From Salinicola sp. (GTDB lineage: Bacteria > Pseudomonadota > Gammaproteobacteria > Pseudomonadales > Halomonadaceae), in contig NZNW01000095.1 of NCBI GenBank assembly GCA_002695065.1, positions 19,774 to 83,773 on the forward strand: a stretch of DNA of 64,000 nucleotides, written 5' to 3'. The notes beneath the pieces are model-generated. The model ran no database searches, was not told where the DNA came from, and saw only the letters and a list, made by a program, of their open reading frames with translations. How positions within the stretch are numbered: the first letter of the stretch is position 1; the number at the start of each line of letters is the position of its first letter. The translations under genes and the position numbers were made by a program. Shown piece by piece: positions 32,075-40,589 of the stretch.

Positions 32075-32764
32075 ATGGCCCAGTCGCCCTTACCCGACAG
32101 CTGGAACGCCTATCTCGGCGATGAATTTCGTGCCCCCTACATGCAGGCGCTGCGTCAATTTCTCGCCCAGGAAAAGGCGGCCCACAAGGTCATCTATCCC
32201 CACTCGTCCCACTGGTTTCGCGCCTTCGAACTGACGCTGCTGGAGCGTGTCAAGGTGGTGATCCTGGGACAGGATCCCTATCACGGGCCCCACCAGGCCC
32301 ACGGGCTCTGTTTCTCGGTACGCCCCGGGGTACCGACACCGCCATCGCTGCAGAACATCTACAAGGAGCTGGCCAGCGACGTCGGTACCGCGCCGGTCAA
32401 TCACGGCTTTCTCGAAAGCTGGGCCCGACAGGGCGTGATGCTGCTGAACAGCGTGTTGACCGTGGAGCAGGGCAATGCCGGTTCCCACCGCAATCGCGGC
32501 TGGGAGACCTTCACCGATCGTGCCATCCAGGTGATCAACGAGCATTGCGACGGTGTCGTCTTCCTGCTGTGGGGCAGTTACGCCCAGAAGAAGGCGAGCT
32601 TCGTCGATCGCGGCAAGCACCTGGTGCTGCACGCGCCGCACCCGTCGCCGCTGTCGGCGCATCGCGGCTTCTTCGGCACTCGCCACTTTTCCCAGGCCAA
32701 CGATTTTCTCCAGTCGCGGGGCCTGGAGCCGATCGATTGGCAGTTGCCTGCCAGCGTCGCCTGA
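32075..32764 (+). CDS. ung: Uracil-DNA glycosylase
   Basis: It removes uracil from DNA at the first step of base-excision repair. The 229-residue protein has the water-activating motif [13 protein letters not shown] and the minor-groove loop [13 protein letters not shown]. It starts 18 nt after gpt and ends 56 nt before upp, so uracil removal and uracil salvage are neighbours here. Confidence 0.97.
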   Translation: MAQSPLPDSWNAYLGDEFRAPYMQALRQFLAQEKAAHKVIYPHSSHWFRAFELTLLERVKVVILGQDPYHGPHQAHGLCFSVRPGVPTPPSLQNIYKELASDVGTAPVNHGFLESWARQGVMLLNSVLTVEQGNAGSHRNRGWETFTDRAIQVINEHCDGVVFLLWGSYAQKKASFVDRGKHLVLHAPHPSPLSAHRGFFGTRHFSQANDFLQSRGLEPIDWQLPASVA

Positions 32765-32820
32765 CCCCTGGCAGGTCGCGTACAATATCGGTGTTTCCCA
32801 TTTTGACGAAGGCGTCGATC

Positions 32821-33450
32821 ATGAGTGTGCACCCCATCTCCCATCCCCTGGTCAAACACAAGCTCGGACTGATGCGTGCGGCGGACATCAGTACCAAGAG
32901 CTTCCGTGAACTGGCCTGCGAGGTGGCCAAGTTGCTGACCTACGAGGCGACAAAGAACCTGGAGATGGAGCCGGCGACGATCGAGGGTTGGAACGGCTCC
33001 CCGATCGAGGTCGAACAGATCAAGGGCAAGAAGGTCACCATCGTGCCGATCCTGCGTGCCGGCCTGGGAATGCTGGACGGCGTCACCGACCTGATCCCCA
33101 GTGCGCGGATCAGTGTCGTGGGTCTCTACCGGAACGAGGGGACGCTGGAGCCGGTGCCCTATTTCGAGAAGTTCGTCAGTGCCCTGGACGAGCGCCTGGC
33201 GATCGTGATCGATCCCATGCTGGCCACGGGCGGATCGATGGTGACGACGTTGGACATGCTCAAGGCGCGGGGCTGCCAGCAGATCAAGGTCATCGTGCTG
33301 GTGGCGGCGCCGGAGGGCATCGAGCGGGTCCAGAAGGCGTATCCCGAGATCGAGATATACACCGCGTCTGTCGACGAACGACTCGACGAGAATGGCTATA
33401 TCGTTCCGGGACTGGGCGACGCCGGCGACAAGATCTTCGGTACCCGGTGA
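32821..33450 (+). CDS. upp: Uracil phosphoribosyltransferase
   Basis: It makes UMP from uracil and PRPP. The 209-residue protein shows [39 protein letters not shown] and the C-terminal [13 protein letters not shown], all hallmarks of Upp. Its TGA overlaps the GTG start of mobA in the sequence GTGA. Confidence 0.97.
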   Translation: MSVHPISHPLVKHKLGLMRAADISTKSFRELACEVAKLLTYEATKNLEMEPATIEGWNGSPIEVEQIKGKKVTIVPILRAGLGMLDGVTDLIPSARISVVGLYRNEGTLEPVPYFEKFVSALDERLAIVIDPMLATGGSMVTTLDMLKARGCQQIKVIVLVAAPEGIERVQKAYPEIEIYTASVDERLDENGYIVPGLGDAGDKIFGTR

Positions 33451-34067
33451 TCGAGCGAACCGACGTCACGGGGGTGCTGCTGGCCGGCGGCCGCGGACAG
33501 CGCATGGGCGGTGTCGACAAGGGGTGGGTAGAGTTCGACGGCCTGCCGCTGGTCACACAGGTGCTGCAGCGTCTGTCGCCGCAGGTGGGTCGCGTCGTGA
33601 TCAGCGCCAATCGCCATCTCGGGCGCTATCGTCGGCTGGGTCACGCCGTCGTCACGGATTCGCTGCCCGACTATCCGGGGCCGCTGGCCGGCGTACTGGG
33701 CGCCCTGCGGGAAGTTTCCACGCCGTGGATACTACTGGCGCCGGTGGACATGCCCTGGCTTCCCGTCGATACCTTGAGCCGGCTCTCGGGTGCGATCGGC
33801 GAGGCGGATATCGCGGTCGCCCACGATGGCAGGCGACTGCAGCCTCTGGTGGCGCTGATACGCAGCTCCCTGGGCGCGGATCTGTCGCAATGGCTGGCGG
33901 CGGGCGGCGGCCGGGTCGTCAGCTGGTACGATCGCCACCGCTGGATTCAGGTCGATTTCCCCGCCCAGGAAGCGCAGTTCGCCAACCTCAATACCCCCGG
34001 CGAGGTCGAGCTGGCGGGGCGCGCCCAGGGTGGCCACGCCAGCTCGCCGGGTAGTTGCCATGAGTGA
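33447..34067 (+). CDS. mobA: Molybdenum cofactor guanylyltransferase
   Basis: It adds GMP to molybdopterin to form the guanine-dinucleotide cofactor used by DMSO-reductase-family enzymes. The protein has the signature [18 protein letters not shown] at the N-terminus and [16 protein letters not shown] start it at GTG 33447 (206 residues), which overlaps the upp stop codon by 4 nt. Its own stop overlaps mobB by 8 nt. Confidence 0.93.
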   Translation: MIERTDVTGVLLAGGRGQRMGGVDKGWVEFDGLPLVTQVLQRLSPQVGRVVISANRHLGRYRRLGHAVVTDSLPDYPGPLAGVLGALREVSTPWILLAPVDMPWLPVDTLSRLSGAIGEADIAVAHDGRRLQPLVALIRSSLGADLSQWLAAGGGRVVSWYDRHRWIQVDFPAQEAQFANLNTPGEVELAGRAQGGHASSPGSCHE

Positions 34068-34638
34068 CACCATCGACATGCCCGCCTGCGACGTTCCTCT
34101 GCTGGGAATCGCCGCCTGGAGCGGAACCGGCAAGACGACGCTACTGGAGACCCTGTTGCCCCTGCTTCGGGCGCGGGGTTGGCCGGCAGCCGTCATCAAG
34201 CACGCGCATCACGACTTCGATATCGACAAGCCCGGCAAGGACAGTCATCGCCTGCGCGAGGCGGGAGCGACACCCATGGTGGTGGCCTCCGGCCGGCGTT
34301 TCGCGCTCATGATGGAAACGCCCGGGCAGCAGGAGCCTGACCTGCCCGCGCTGGTGGCGCAGGTCGCCAGCTTGAAGCCGAGGTTGATTCTGGTCGAGGG
34401 GTTCAAGCGCTGGCCGATTCCGAAGCTGGAACTTTATCGCAGCGATTCCGACCAAGCGTGGGCGGCGGAACAGGATCCCTGGGTGCAGGCCGTGGCCTAC
34501 AAGCCAGAAGAGGTGTCCCCCGGAACGCTCGCCCGCCTGCCGACGGGGCTCCCCCGTCTGAACCTGGACGATCCGGGGGAGATCCTGACCTGGGTCGTCG
34601 ACTGGGCCGCTGCCTGGCAGCCCAGGGCGCAACGCTGA
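34060..34638 (+). CDS. mobB: Molybdopterin-guanine dinucleotide biosynthesis adaptor
   Basis: This 192-residue GTP-binding protein assists MobA. It has the P-loop GIAAWSGTGKTTL, VIKHAHHDFDIDKPGKDSHR and ILVEGFKRWPIPKLELYR, typical of MobB. It is translationally coupled to mobA (8-nt overlap). A 131-nt gap separates it from the moa genes. Confidence 0.94.
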   Translation: MSDTIDMPACDVPLLGIAAWSGTGKTTLLETLLPLLRARGWPAAVIKHAHHDFDIDKPGKDSHRLREAGATPMVVASGRRFALMMETPGQQEPDLPALVAQVASLKPRLILVEGFKRWPIPKLELYRSDSDQAWAAEQDPWVQAVAYKPEEVSPGTLARLPTGLPRLNLDDPGEILTWVVDWAAAWQPRAQR

Positions 34639-34769
34639 ACGACCGGCGTCGTCATCGCCGGGATCGTTGCATCGCCGGCATCCGGTGGCGGATGCGCGGC
34701 AGGCACCGGCGCGACGATCAAGCTACACTTGATGTTTGATCCAACGATGGAAAACGAGGCGAGTTCAGC

Positions 34770-35552
34770 ATGACTCTCACGCATCTCAATGCGCGTGGCG
34801 AAGCCCACATGGTCGATGTCGCCGACAAGCAGGAGACGCGGCGTGAAGCCCGGGCCCGTGGCTCGGTTCACATGCAGGCTTCGACGCTGGCGCTGCTGGC
34901 CGATGGCGATCTGCCCAAGGGCGACGTACTGGCCACGGCCAGGATCGCCGGCATTCAGGCGGCGAAGCGGACCCACGAATTGATTCCGCTTTGCCACGCA
35001 TTGGCCCTGTCCAAAGTCAGCCTCGAGTTCACCCTGGACGCTGCGGAAAACTGCGTTCACGTCGAGGCGTTCTGCCGTCTCAATGGTCGTACCGGGGTCG
35101 AGATGGAGGCATTGACGGCGGTTTCCGTGGCCTGCCTGACGCTCTACGACATGTGCAAGGCGGTCGACAGGGGCATGATCATCGACGGGGTTCGCCTCGA
35201 GCAGAAGAGCGGCGGCCGCTCGGGAGACTGGTCGCGGCAGGCCGCACTCGACTCCCCGCCGGCCTCTTCCGGGGAGGGCGGGGCCGCGGCGCCGACCAAG
35301 ACGTTGAGAGTGCAGTTCCTGGCAGAGCTCAGGGAGCGCCTCGGGACCGGTGAATACCATCTGGAGTGGGAAAGACTCCCTTCGCCCGATATCGCGGGCG
35401 TCAAGTTGGCGCTGATCGAGCGGGACCCCAAGTTCAAGGCGCTCCTGGACCAGCGCGTCCTTTGCGCATGCAACGAAGCCATGAGTCAGGACGGAGCCGC
35501 CATTTCACCGGGGGACGAGATCGCTTTCTTTCCGCCGGTCACCGGCGGTTGA
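34770..35552 (+). CDS. MoaC-MoaD fusion: cyclic pyranopterin monophosphate synthase joined to molybdopterin synthase small subunit
   Basis: One 260-residue frame holds two enzymes that are normally separate. Residues 1-157 are MoaC, with the active-site segments LPKGD (K50), LIPLCHAL (C75, H76) and LYDMCKAV (K130). A Pro/Ala/Gly-rich linker spans about 158-177. Residues 178-260 are MoaD, ending in AFFPPVTGG, the double-Gly tail that is thiocarboxylated. There is no ATG or Shine-Dalgarno at the junction that would allow a separate MoaD start. moaE follows after 16 nt. Confidence 0.9.
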   Translation: MTLTHLNARGEAHMVDVADKQETRREARARGSVHMQASTLALLADGDLPKGDVLATARIAGIQAAKRTHELIPLCHALALSKVSLEFTLDAAENCVHVEAFCRLNGRTGVEMEALTAVSVACLTLYDMCKAVDRGMIIDGVRLEQKSGGRSGDWSRQAALDSPPASSGEGGAAAPTKTLRVQFLAELRERLGTGEYHLEWERLPSPDIAGVKLALIERDPKFKALLDQRVLCACNEAMSQDGAAISPGDEIAFFPPVTGG

Positions 35553-35568
35553 GCGTACAGAGTCCACC

Positions 35569-36030
35569 ATGAAAATTGCGATTAGCGTACAGAAGGCGAC
35601 CTTCGACACGGAAGCGGAGCAGCGTCGTTTGACAGCGGGGCGTCTGGATGTCGGTGCCGTCGTCAGTTTCACGGGCCGGGTAAGAGATGCCAACGAGAGG
35701 CCGGATGTCACGGCTCTGACGCTGGAACACTTTCCCGGCATGACGGAAAAGTCGCTCCATGAAATCGCGCTCGAAGCCGGTGAGCGTTGGACGCTGCAGG
35801 CCGTCACCATCATTCATCGCGTTGGCCGTCTCGAGCCTGGAGATGCCATCGTGCTGGTCATGACGGCCAGCCCGCATCGCCGTGCCGCATTCGAGGCGTG
35901 CGATTTCATCATGGATTACCTGAAAACGCGGGCTCCTTTCTGGAAAAAAGAGCATACCGACAGCGGCTCTTACTGGGTGTCCGAGCGGCCGAGCGATCGC
36001 GAGGCCGCCAAACGCTGGGAGCTTTCATGA
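35569..36030 (+). CDS. moaE: Molybdopterin synthase catalytic subunit
   Basis: With thiocarboxylated MoaD it converts cyclic pyranopterin monophosphate to molybdopterin. The 153-residue protein shows [48 protein letters not shown] and the lysine pair in APFWKKEH. Its TGA overlaps the moaA ATG in the sequence ATGA. Its normal partner MoaD is the C-terminal part of the preceding fusion protein. Confidence 0.95.
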   Translation: MKIAISVQKATFDTEAEQRRLTAGRLDVGAVVSFTGRVRDANERPDVTALTLEHFPGMTEKSLHEIALEAGERWTLQAVTIIHRVGRLEPGDAIVLVMTASPHRRAAFEACDFIMDYLKTRAPFWKKEHTDSGSYWVSERPSDREAAKRWELS

Positions 36031-37016
36031 CCGATTTGATCGACAAGTTTTCACGCCACGTCCGTTATGTACGGATCTCGGTAACGGATCGGTGCGATTT
36101 TCGCTGTGTCTACTGCATGAGCGAAGAGATGACGTTCCTGCCCCGGGACCAGGTCCTGTCGCTGGAGGAGCTCTACCAGGTCGCGCGCGCCTTTACCGAG
36201 CTCGGCGTGGAGAAGATCCGGTTGACCGGTGGCGAGCCGCTGGTGCGAAGAGGTATCGGTGATCTGGTGACCAATATCGGCACCTTGCCGGGGTTGAAGG
36301 ATTTCGCCATGACGACCAATGGCGCCGGACTGCGTCGTCATGCCCAGGCTCTTTACAGCGGCGGTATGACCCGCCTCAATATCAGTCTGGATTCCCTCGA
36401 CCCCGAGAGGTTCAAGCGGTTGACGCGAACCGGGGATCTGGAGCGGGTGATCGATGGGATTCACGCGGCCCAGGACGCTGGCTTCGAGCGAATCAAGCTG
36501 AATGCGGTCATACTTCGCGGCCGCAACGACGATGAAGTGCTCGATCTGGTAGAGTTCGCCCGCGACGAGAAGCTGGATATCAGCTTTATCGAGGAGATGC
36601 CGCTGGGCGACGTGTCTGACCACTCCCGGGGAGAAACCTTCTATTCGAGCGATGAGGTCCAGACACGAATCGAGTCCCGTTACCCCCTCATGCCGTCACC
36701 CGAGAGCACATTGGGTCCCTCGCGATATTTCCGCATGCCCGATAGTGATTGTCGGGTCGGCTTCATCTCGCCCCATAGCCATAACTTCTGCAGTACCTGC
36801 AATCGGGTTCGTGTCACGGTTGAAGGCCGGCTGCTACTGTGTCTGGGGAACGAGCATTCCGTGGATCTACGCGAAACCCTGCGGCGCTATCCCGGTCAAC
36901 TGGAGCCGCTCAAGGAGCAGATTATAGCGGCCATGGATTTGAAGCCGGAACGTCATCACTTTTCGACGGATGGCGATGTACAAGTCGTTCGCTTCATGAA
37001 TATGACGGGCGGTTAA
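36027..37016 (+). CDS. moaA: GTP 3',8-cyclase (radical SAM)
   Basis: It starts molybdenum-cofactor synthesis by rearranging GTP. The 329-residue protein has the radical-SAM cluster motif [10 protein letters not shown] (C23, C27, C30), a C-terminal cluster in [18 protein letters not shown], and the essential C-terminal MTGG. Translation is coupled to moaE by an ATGA overlap. A terminator follows at 37055. Confidence 0.97.
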   Translation: MTDLIDKFSRHVRYVRISVTDRCDFRCVYCMSEEMTFLPRDQVLSLEELYQVARAFTELGVEKIRLTGGEPLVRRGIGDLVTNIGTLPGLKDFAMTTNGAGLRRHAQALYSGGMTRLNISLDSLDPERFKRLTRTGDLERVIDGIHAAQDAGFERIKLNAVILRGRNDDEVLDLVEFARDEKLDISFIEEMPLGDVSDHSRGETFYSSDEVQTRIESRYPLMPSPESTLGPSRYFRMPDSDCRVGFISPHSHNFCSTCNRVRVTVEGRLLLCLGNEHSVDLRETLRRYPGQLEPLKEQIIAAMDLKPERHHFSTDGDVQVVRFMNMTGG

Positions 37017-37054
37017 AACCCATTCTCGTCAAACCTCGAGCCACTTGTGGGAGT

Positions 37055-37083
37055 AAAGGCACGCGAATAAGGCGTGCCTTTTT
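37055..37083 (+). terminator. Terminator of the moa operon
   Basis: AAAGGCACGC/GCGTGCCTTT gives a 10-bp stem with a 7-nt loop, followed by TT. It lies 38 nt after the moaA stop. Confidence 0.85.
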
Positions 37084-37175
37084 GATTTAATTTCTTGCCA
37101 AGAAGGGTGGTAAGAATATACTTTCATCAAAACAACCGGTGTAATGCCGTATTGGAATCCAGCAAGGAGAGGACG

Positions 37176-37466
37176 ATGTCCACCGAGTCATTGGAACGCA
37201 TCGCTCGCAATAAGAATGTGGCTCGCGCCGCCGCCCGTCAGTTGAGCATGGAACAACTGCACAAACTGTCGGAAGTCATCGGGGAAGTGATCGAGCAAAA
37301 GCAGCAGGAAGATCACGAGCGCCAGAAAGAGGAAGCCGACAAGCAGAAGAAGTTGGCCGAGATTCGAGAGGCGATGAACAACGCTGGATTGTCGATGGAT
37401 GATTTGGTCGGCGAACAGCCGCGCAAGCGTCGCGGTCGGCCGCCCAAGAACGCCAGCAAGAACTGA
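37176..37466 (+). CDS. H-NS-like nucleoid protein with C-terminal AT-hook
   Basis: The 96-residue protein has an H-NS-type N-terminal half: two short helices, a Glu/Lys/Gln-rich coiled coil (about 35-65) and LAEIREAMNNAGLSMDDL, which resembles the H-NS oligomerisation region. The usual C-terminal DNA-binding domain (TWTGQGR type) is absent. In its place is a basic tail RKRRGRPPK with an RGRP core (86-89) like an AT-hook. AGGAG precedes the ATG. Likely role: binding AT-rich DNA as a nucleoid or silencing protein. The family call is by pattern, not by search. Confidence 0.72.
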   Translation: MSTESLERIARNKNVARAAARQLSMEQLHKLSEVIGEVIEQKQQEDHERQKEEADKQKKLAEIREAMNNAGLSMDDLVGEQPRKRRGRPPKNASKN

Positions 37467-37526
37467 GGATATGCCACGGGCCCGGGGTGGCATGATGTAG
37501 AGACATTCCCGAGCAGGTATTCCCGG

Positions 37527-37561
37527 AAAAGCGCGTCCTGCCACTCGGCAGACGCGCTTTT
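37527..37561 (+). terminator. Terminator after the H-NS-like gene
   Basis: AAAAGCGCGTC/GACGCGCTTTT (11 bp) continues into TGCC/GGCA with an ACTC loop and one bulged C. The A and T flanks let it work on both strands. A smaller dyad ATGCCAC/GTGGCAT lies upstream at 37471-37493. Confidence 0.8.
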
Positions 37562-37587
37562 CTGGTTTCTGTCTCTGACAGTTGATG

Positions 37588-37627
37588 CCCATCGAAGCCC
37601 ATCGAAGCCCATCGAAGCCCATCGAAG
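37588..37627. repeat. Four perfect copies of a 10-bp tandem repeat
   Basis: CCCATCGAAG is repeated four times without mismatch between the H-NS-like gene terminator and the minus-strand RNase J-like gene. It is outside any gene I accept. Perfect identity suggests recent expansion by slippage. Confidence 0.9.
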
Positions 37628-37696
37628 AGAGTCATGGCCAGGGAAGAATCGATCATGCCAGGCGCGTGGACGACTCTCTCCCCGATCTCTTTTGCG

Positions 37697-39379
37697 CTAG
37701 GGGGCTGTGCGCACTTCGTACTCCGGCTGCGGATCGGCGGGCATCAGTTGCAGATGGATCTCCAGCGATGTGGGCAGGTGTTCGTGAAGCCACTCGCGTA
37801 GTGGCCCGAAGAGTTGCTGGCGGAGCTGGAGTAACGTCTCCGCCGTGATGGCGTCTATCCGCTCGTCCAGCCAGTCGGCCAGCGCGTCTTCATCCAGTGG
37901 AAGCGATATCTCGCTGTCCCACAACATCTGCCCGATGCGGGTCCAGCCGGTCTCGGTCGGCAAGACATTCAGCGCGATCGACAGCGACTTGGCGTGCCGG
38001 CGGGCCGACACCGGGTGCGAGCGCTCTCCGGGGCGCATCCTGGAAGCGATGAGCTGAGGCCTGAGATGGTGCGTGCTGCTGTGCGCCAGGGTCTCCGCAT
38101 CCAGAGACAGCACGACACCATTCTTGACCAGTTGGGGAACGCGGATGCCCATGGCAGACGCCAAGTCACGGTGCGCTTGCTGATGGGAAGCCTCCCCATG
38201 GACCGGCAACAGCATCTTCGGTCGTAACCACCGGTAGAGTTGGCGCAGCTCTTCGCGGGCCGGGTGCCCCGAGGCGTGAAGCGCGGGATCGGTATGCTCG
38301 TCGTGGACATTGACGCCGAGACGCTTGAAACCGGCCTTGAGGCGTGCAATGGGACGTTCGTTACCCGGGATGGCGCGAGCCGAGAAGATGACATCGTCGT
38401 CAGCCAGCAGGTCGAGAGCGGGGTGCCGTCCCTGCGACATGCGAGACAGGGCCGAGCGGGGCTCTCCCTGGCTTCCGGTCGCGATGACAAGGACCTCTTC
38501 GGGATAGAGATACCCCAGGTCATGCGCCGGGACCCGGGGCGGAAAATCGTCGAGGTAGCCCAGTTGGGTGGCGATCGACACCATCCGTTCCATCGAGCGT
38601 CCCAGCAGCGCCACGCGGCGGTTGGTGCGTTCGGCGATCGCCCCCAGCGCCTTGATACGCGCGATATTGCTGGCGAAACAGCTGACCACGACGCGCCCCC
38701 GGCATGCCCGGATGACCGATTCCAGGGCCTCGGCGGCTTCCGTCTCGCTGCGGGAATGTCCTTCCACGTCGGCATTGGTCGAGTCGGCCACGACGAGGTC
38801 CACCGGCGCCAGCGCCTGGAACTGGGCGGCGGAGAAGGGCGCGCCGATGAGAGGGTGCTCATCCAGTTTCCAGTCGCCGGTATGCAGCACCTTGTAGCGC
38901 GGCGTGATGATGGAGAGAGCGCAACTTTCCGGTATCGAGTGAGTCACCGGCAGGAATGTCACCTCGAAAGGGCCGGTGGTCACTCGGTTGCCGGGCTGAA
39001 TGGTCTGCAGGGCGTCGACCCTCAGGCCCTGTTCGGCGAACTTGGCCCGCAGCATCTCGATCGCCAGGGGCGTGGCGTAGACCGGGCAGTTCCAGCGAGG
39101 CCATATCCAGGCCAGGGCGCCGAGATGGTCCTCGTGGCCATGGGTGATGAAGACCGCGGAGGGGACCATGGCGTTCGCTGCCAAATGGTCGACATCGGGA
39201 ATCTGGAGGGGCTGATCCGGCAGGTCCTGGCGAATCGTCATGCCGCAATCCACGGCGATCCAGTGACCCTCATGGCCGTAGAGCGACAGATTCATGCCGA
39301 TTTCACCGCATCCTCCCAGTGGATGGAACAGCAGCGGGGGATAAGTACGAGGGCGGATCTGTGCGCGCGGACGGAACAT
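37697..39379 (-). CDS. RNase J-like metallo-beta-lactamase ribonuclease
   Basis: The 560-residue protein has the beta-CASP/RNase J plan: HPLGGCGEIGMNLSLYG, metal motif THGHEDHLGAL, LHTGDWKLDE, DSTNADVEGHSRSE and the late LLPVHGEASHQ histidine. RNase J enzymes act as 5'-3' exo- and endoribonucleases in RNA turnover. E. coli lacks one, but other gammaproteobacteria carry RNase J-like proteins. I start it at 39379, 5 nt after AAGGA; an ATG at 39385 is the alternative. The open frame further upstream does not look like protein. Confidence 0.82.
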   Translation of the reverse strand: MFRPRAQIRPRTYPPLLFHPLGGCGEIGMNLSLYGHEGHWIAVDCGMTIRQDLPDQPLQIPDVDHLAANAMVPSAVFITHGHEDHLGALAWIWPRWNCPVYATPLAIEMLRAKFAEQGLRVDALQTIQPGNRVTTGPFEVTFLPVTHSIPESCALSIITPRYKVLHTGDWKLDEHPLIGAPFSAAQFQALAPVDLVVADSTNADVEGHSRSETEAAEALESVIRACRGRVVVSCFASNIARIKALGAIAERTNRRVALLGRSMERMVSIATQLGYLDDFPPRVPAHDLGYLYPEEVLVIATGSQGEPRSALSRMSQGRHPALDLLADDDVIFSARAIPGNERPIARLKAGFKRLGVNVHDEHTDPALHASGHPAREELRQLYRWLRPKMLLPVHGEASHQQAHRDLASAMGIRVPQLVKNGVVLSLDAETLAHSSTHHLRPQLIASRMRPGERSHPVSARRHAKSLSIALNVLPTETGWTRIGQMLWDSEISLPLDEDALADWLDERIDAITAETLLQLRQQLFGPLREWLHEHLPTSLEIHLQLMPADPQPEYEVRTAP

Positions 39380-39723
39380 CGGCATCCTTGTAGGAGGAAA
39401 TCTCGTTCCACTATAAGTCATGCGTCTCGGCGCGCTCAAACGGGCGGCGACGCTGGTCGACGCTCGCGAGTGGGGTACAATGCGCAATCCATCGAGGCGC
39501 AGCGTCACCCGGCGCCGGGTCTGGAGCTGTCGCCGACCAACCCTTTCTTCCGGTCGCGGAGGCGCCATGACCGCGGGTCGTCGAGGTTCCGCTTTCGATG
39601 GCACGACGCCGAAGCGTCGGAGTTCGGGTCGGCAGCCGTGCCCAATGATCAGTTCGAGCGCTTTTTTTACATCCAGAGTTCTTTCAGAAAGCGCTCCCGC
39701 GTTAACAGAGTGTCCTCACAGTT
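39380..39723. promoter_or_regulatory. Divergent gap between the RNase J-like gene and purU
   Basis: About 340 bases without a gene. On the minus strand TATAGT (near 39412) could be the -10 of the RNase J-like gene. On the purU side GAGCGCTTT (39656-39664) and AAAGCGCTC (39688-39696) form a 9-bp dyad with a 23-nt, T-rich loop that ends 27 nt before purU. It may structure the purU leader. It does not look like a known glycine or tetrahydrofolate riboswitch. Confidence 0.45.
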
Positions 39724-40572
39724 ATGTCGCACAACTATCGTCTCATCGTTTCCTGCCCCGACCGCGTCGGTATCGTCTCGCGAGTGTCGAGCTTCATCGC
39801 CTCCCAGGAAGGCTCGATCATCGAGGCCAACCAGCACTCCGACCTGGCTACCGGGCGCTTTTTCATGCGCTACGACATTCGCGCCAATGCGCTGAGCGCC
39901 CAGGACTTTCGAGTCGCCTTCGCGCCCATCGCCGAGGAGTTCGAGATGAACTGGCGGCTCAGCGACTCCGACCGGCGCCAGCGGGTCGTGGTCATGGTCT
40001 CCCGGGAGTCGCACTGTCTGGTCGACCTGCTCTATCGCTGGTCGGCCGGGGAGCTCGATTGCGACATTCCGTGCGTGATCTCCAACCATGACGACCTGCG
40101 CGCCATGGTGACCTGGTACGGGATCGACTTTCATCACGTGCCGGTGGATCCGAATGACAAGGCGTCGGCCTTTGCCGAGACCGAGCGCCTGATAACGGCG
40201 GCCGAAGCCGACAGCGTGGTATTGGCACGGTACATGCAGATTTTGCCGCCCGATCTCTGCCAGCGGTACGCAGGGCGGGTCATCAATATCCACCACAGCT
40301 TCCTGCCGTCGTTTGCCGGGGCCAAGCCTTACCACCAGGCGTTCGAGCGTGGCGTCAAGCTGATCGGTGCCACCTGCCACTATGTCACCGAAGAGCTCGA
40401 TGCAGGGCCGATCATCGAGCAGGACATCCAGCGGGTATCCCATTGTCATACGCCGCAGGATCTGGTGCGCCTGGGGCGCGATGTGGAAAAGGCCGTGCTC
40501 GCCCGCGGGTTGCGATGGCACCTGCAGGATCGTGTACTCATTCACGGCAACAAGACCGTGGTGTTCTCCTGA
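39724..40572 (+). CDS. purU: Formyltetrahydrofolate deformylase
   Basis: It hydrolyses 10-formyl-tetrahydrofolate to formate and tetrahydrofolate, balancing one-carbon pools. The 282-residue protein has an N-terminal ACT domain (YRLIVSCPDRVGIVSRVSSF) and a formyltransferase-like domain with VINIHHSFLPSFAGAKPYHQ and the catalytic Asp in TEELDAGPIIEQD. The Shine-Dalgarno is weak. Confidence 0.96.
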   Translation: MSHNYRLIVSCPDRVGIVSRVSSFIASQEGSIIEANQHSDLATGRFFMRYDIRANALSAQDFRVAFAPIAEEFEMNWRLSDSDRRQRVVVMVSRESHCLVDLLYRWSAGELDCDIPCVISNHDDLRAMVTWYGIDFHHVPVDPNDKASAFAETERLITAAEADSVVLARYMQILPPDLCQRYAGRVINIHHSFLPSFAGAKPYHQAFERGVKLIGATCHYVTEELDAGPIIEQDIQRVSHCHTPQDLVRLGRDVEKAVLARGLRWHLQDRVLIHGNKTVVFS

Positions 40573-40589
40573 TTCGCAACATTTGATGT

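Noticed and set aside
39386..39723. Glycine or tetrahydrofolate riboswitch upstream of purU
   Set aside because: Only one simple dyad is present; no aptamer core or tandem arrangement.
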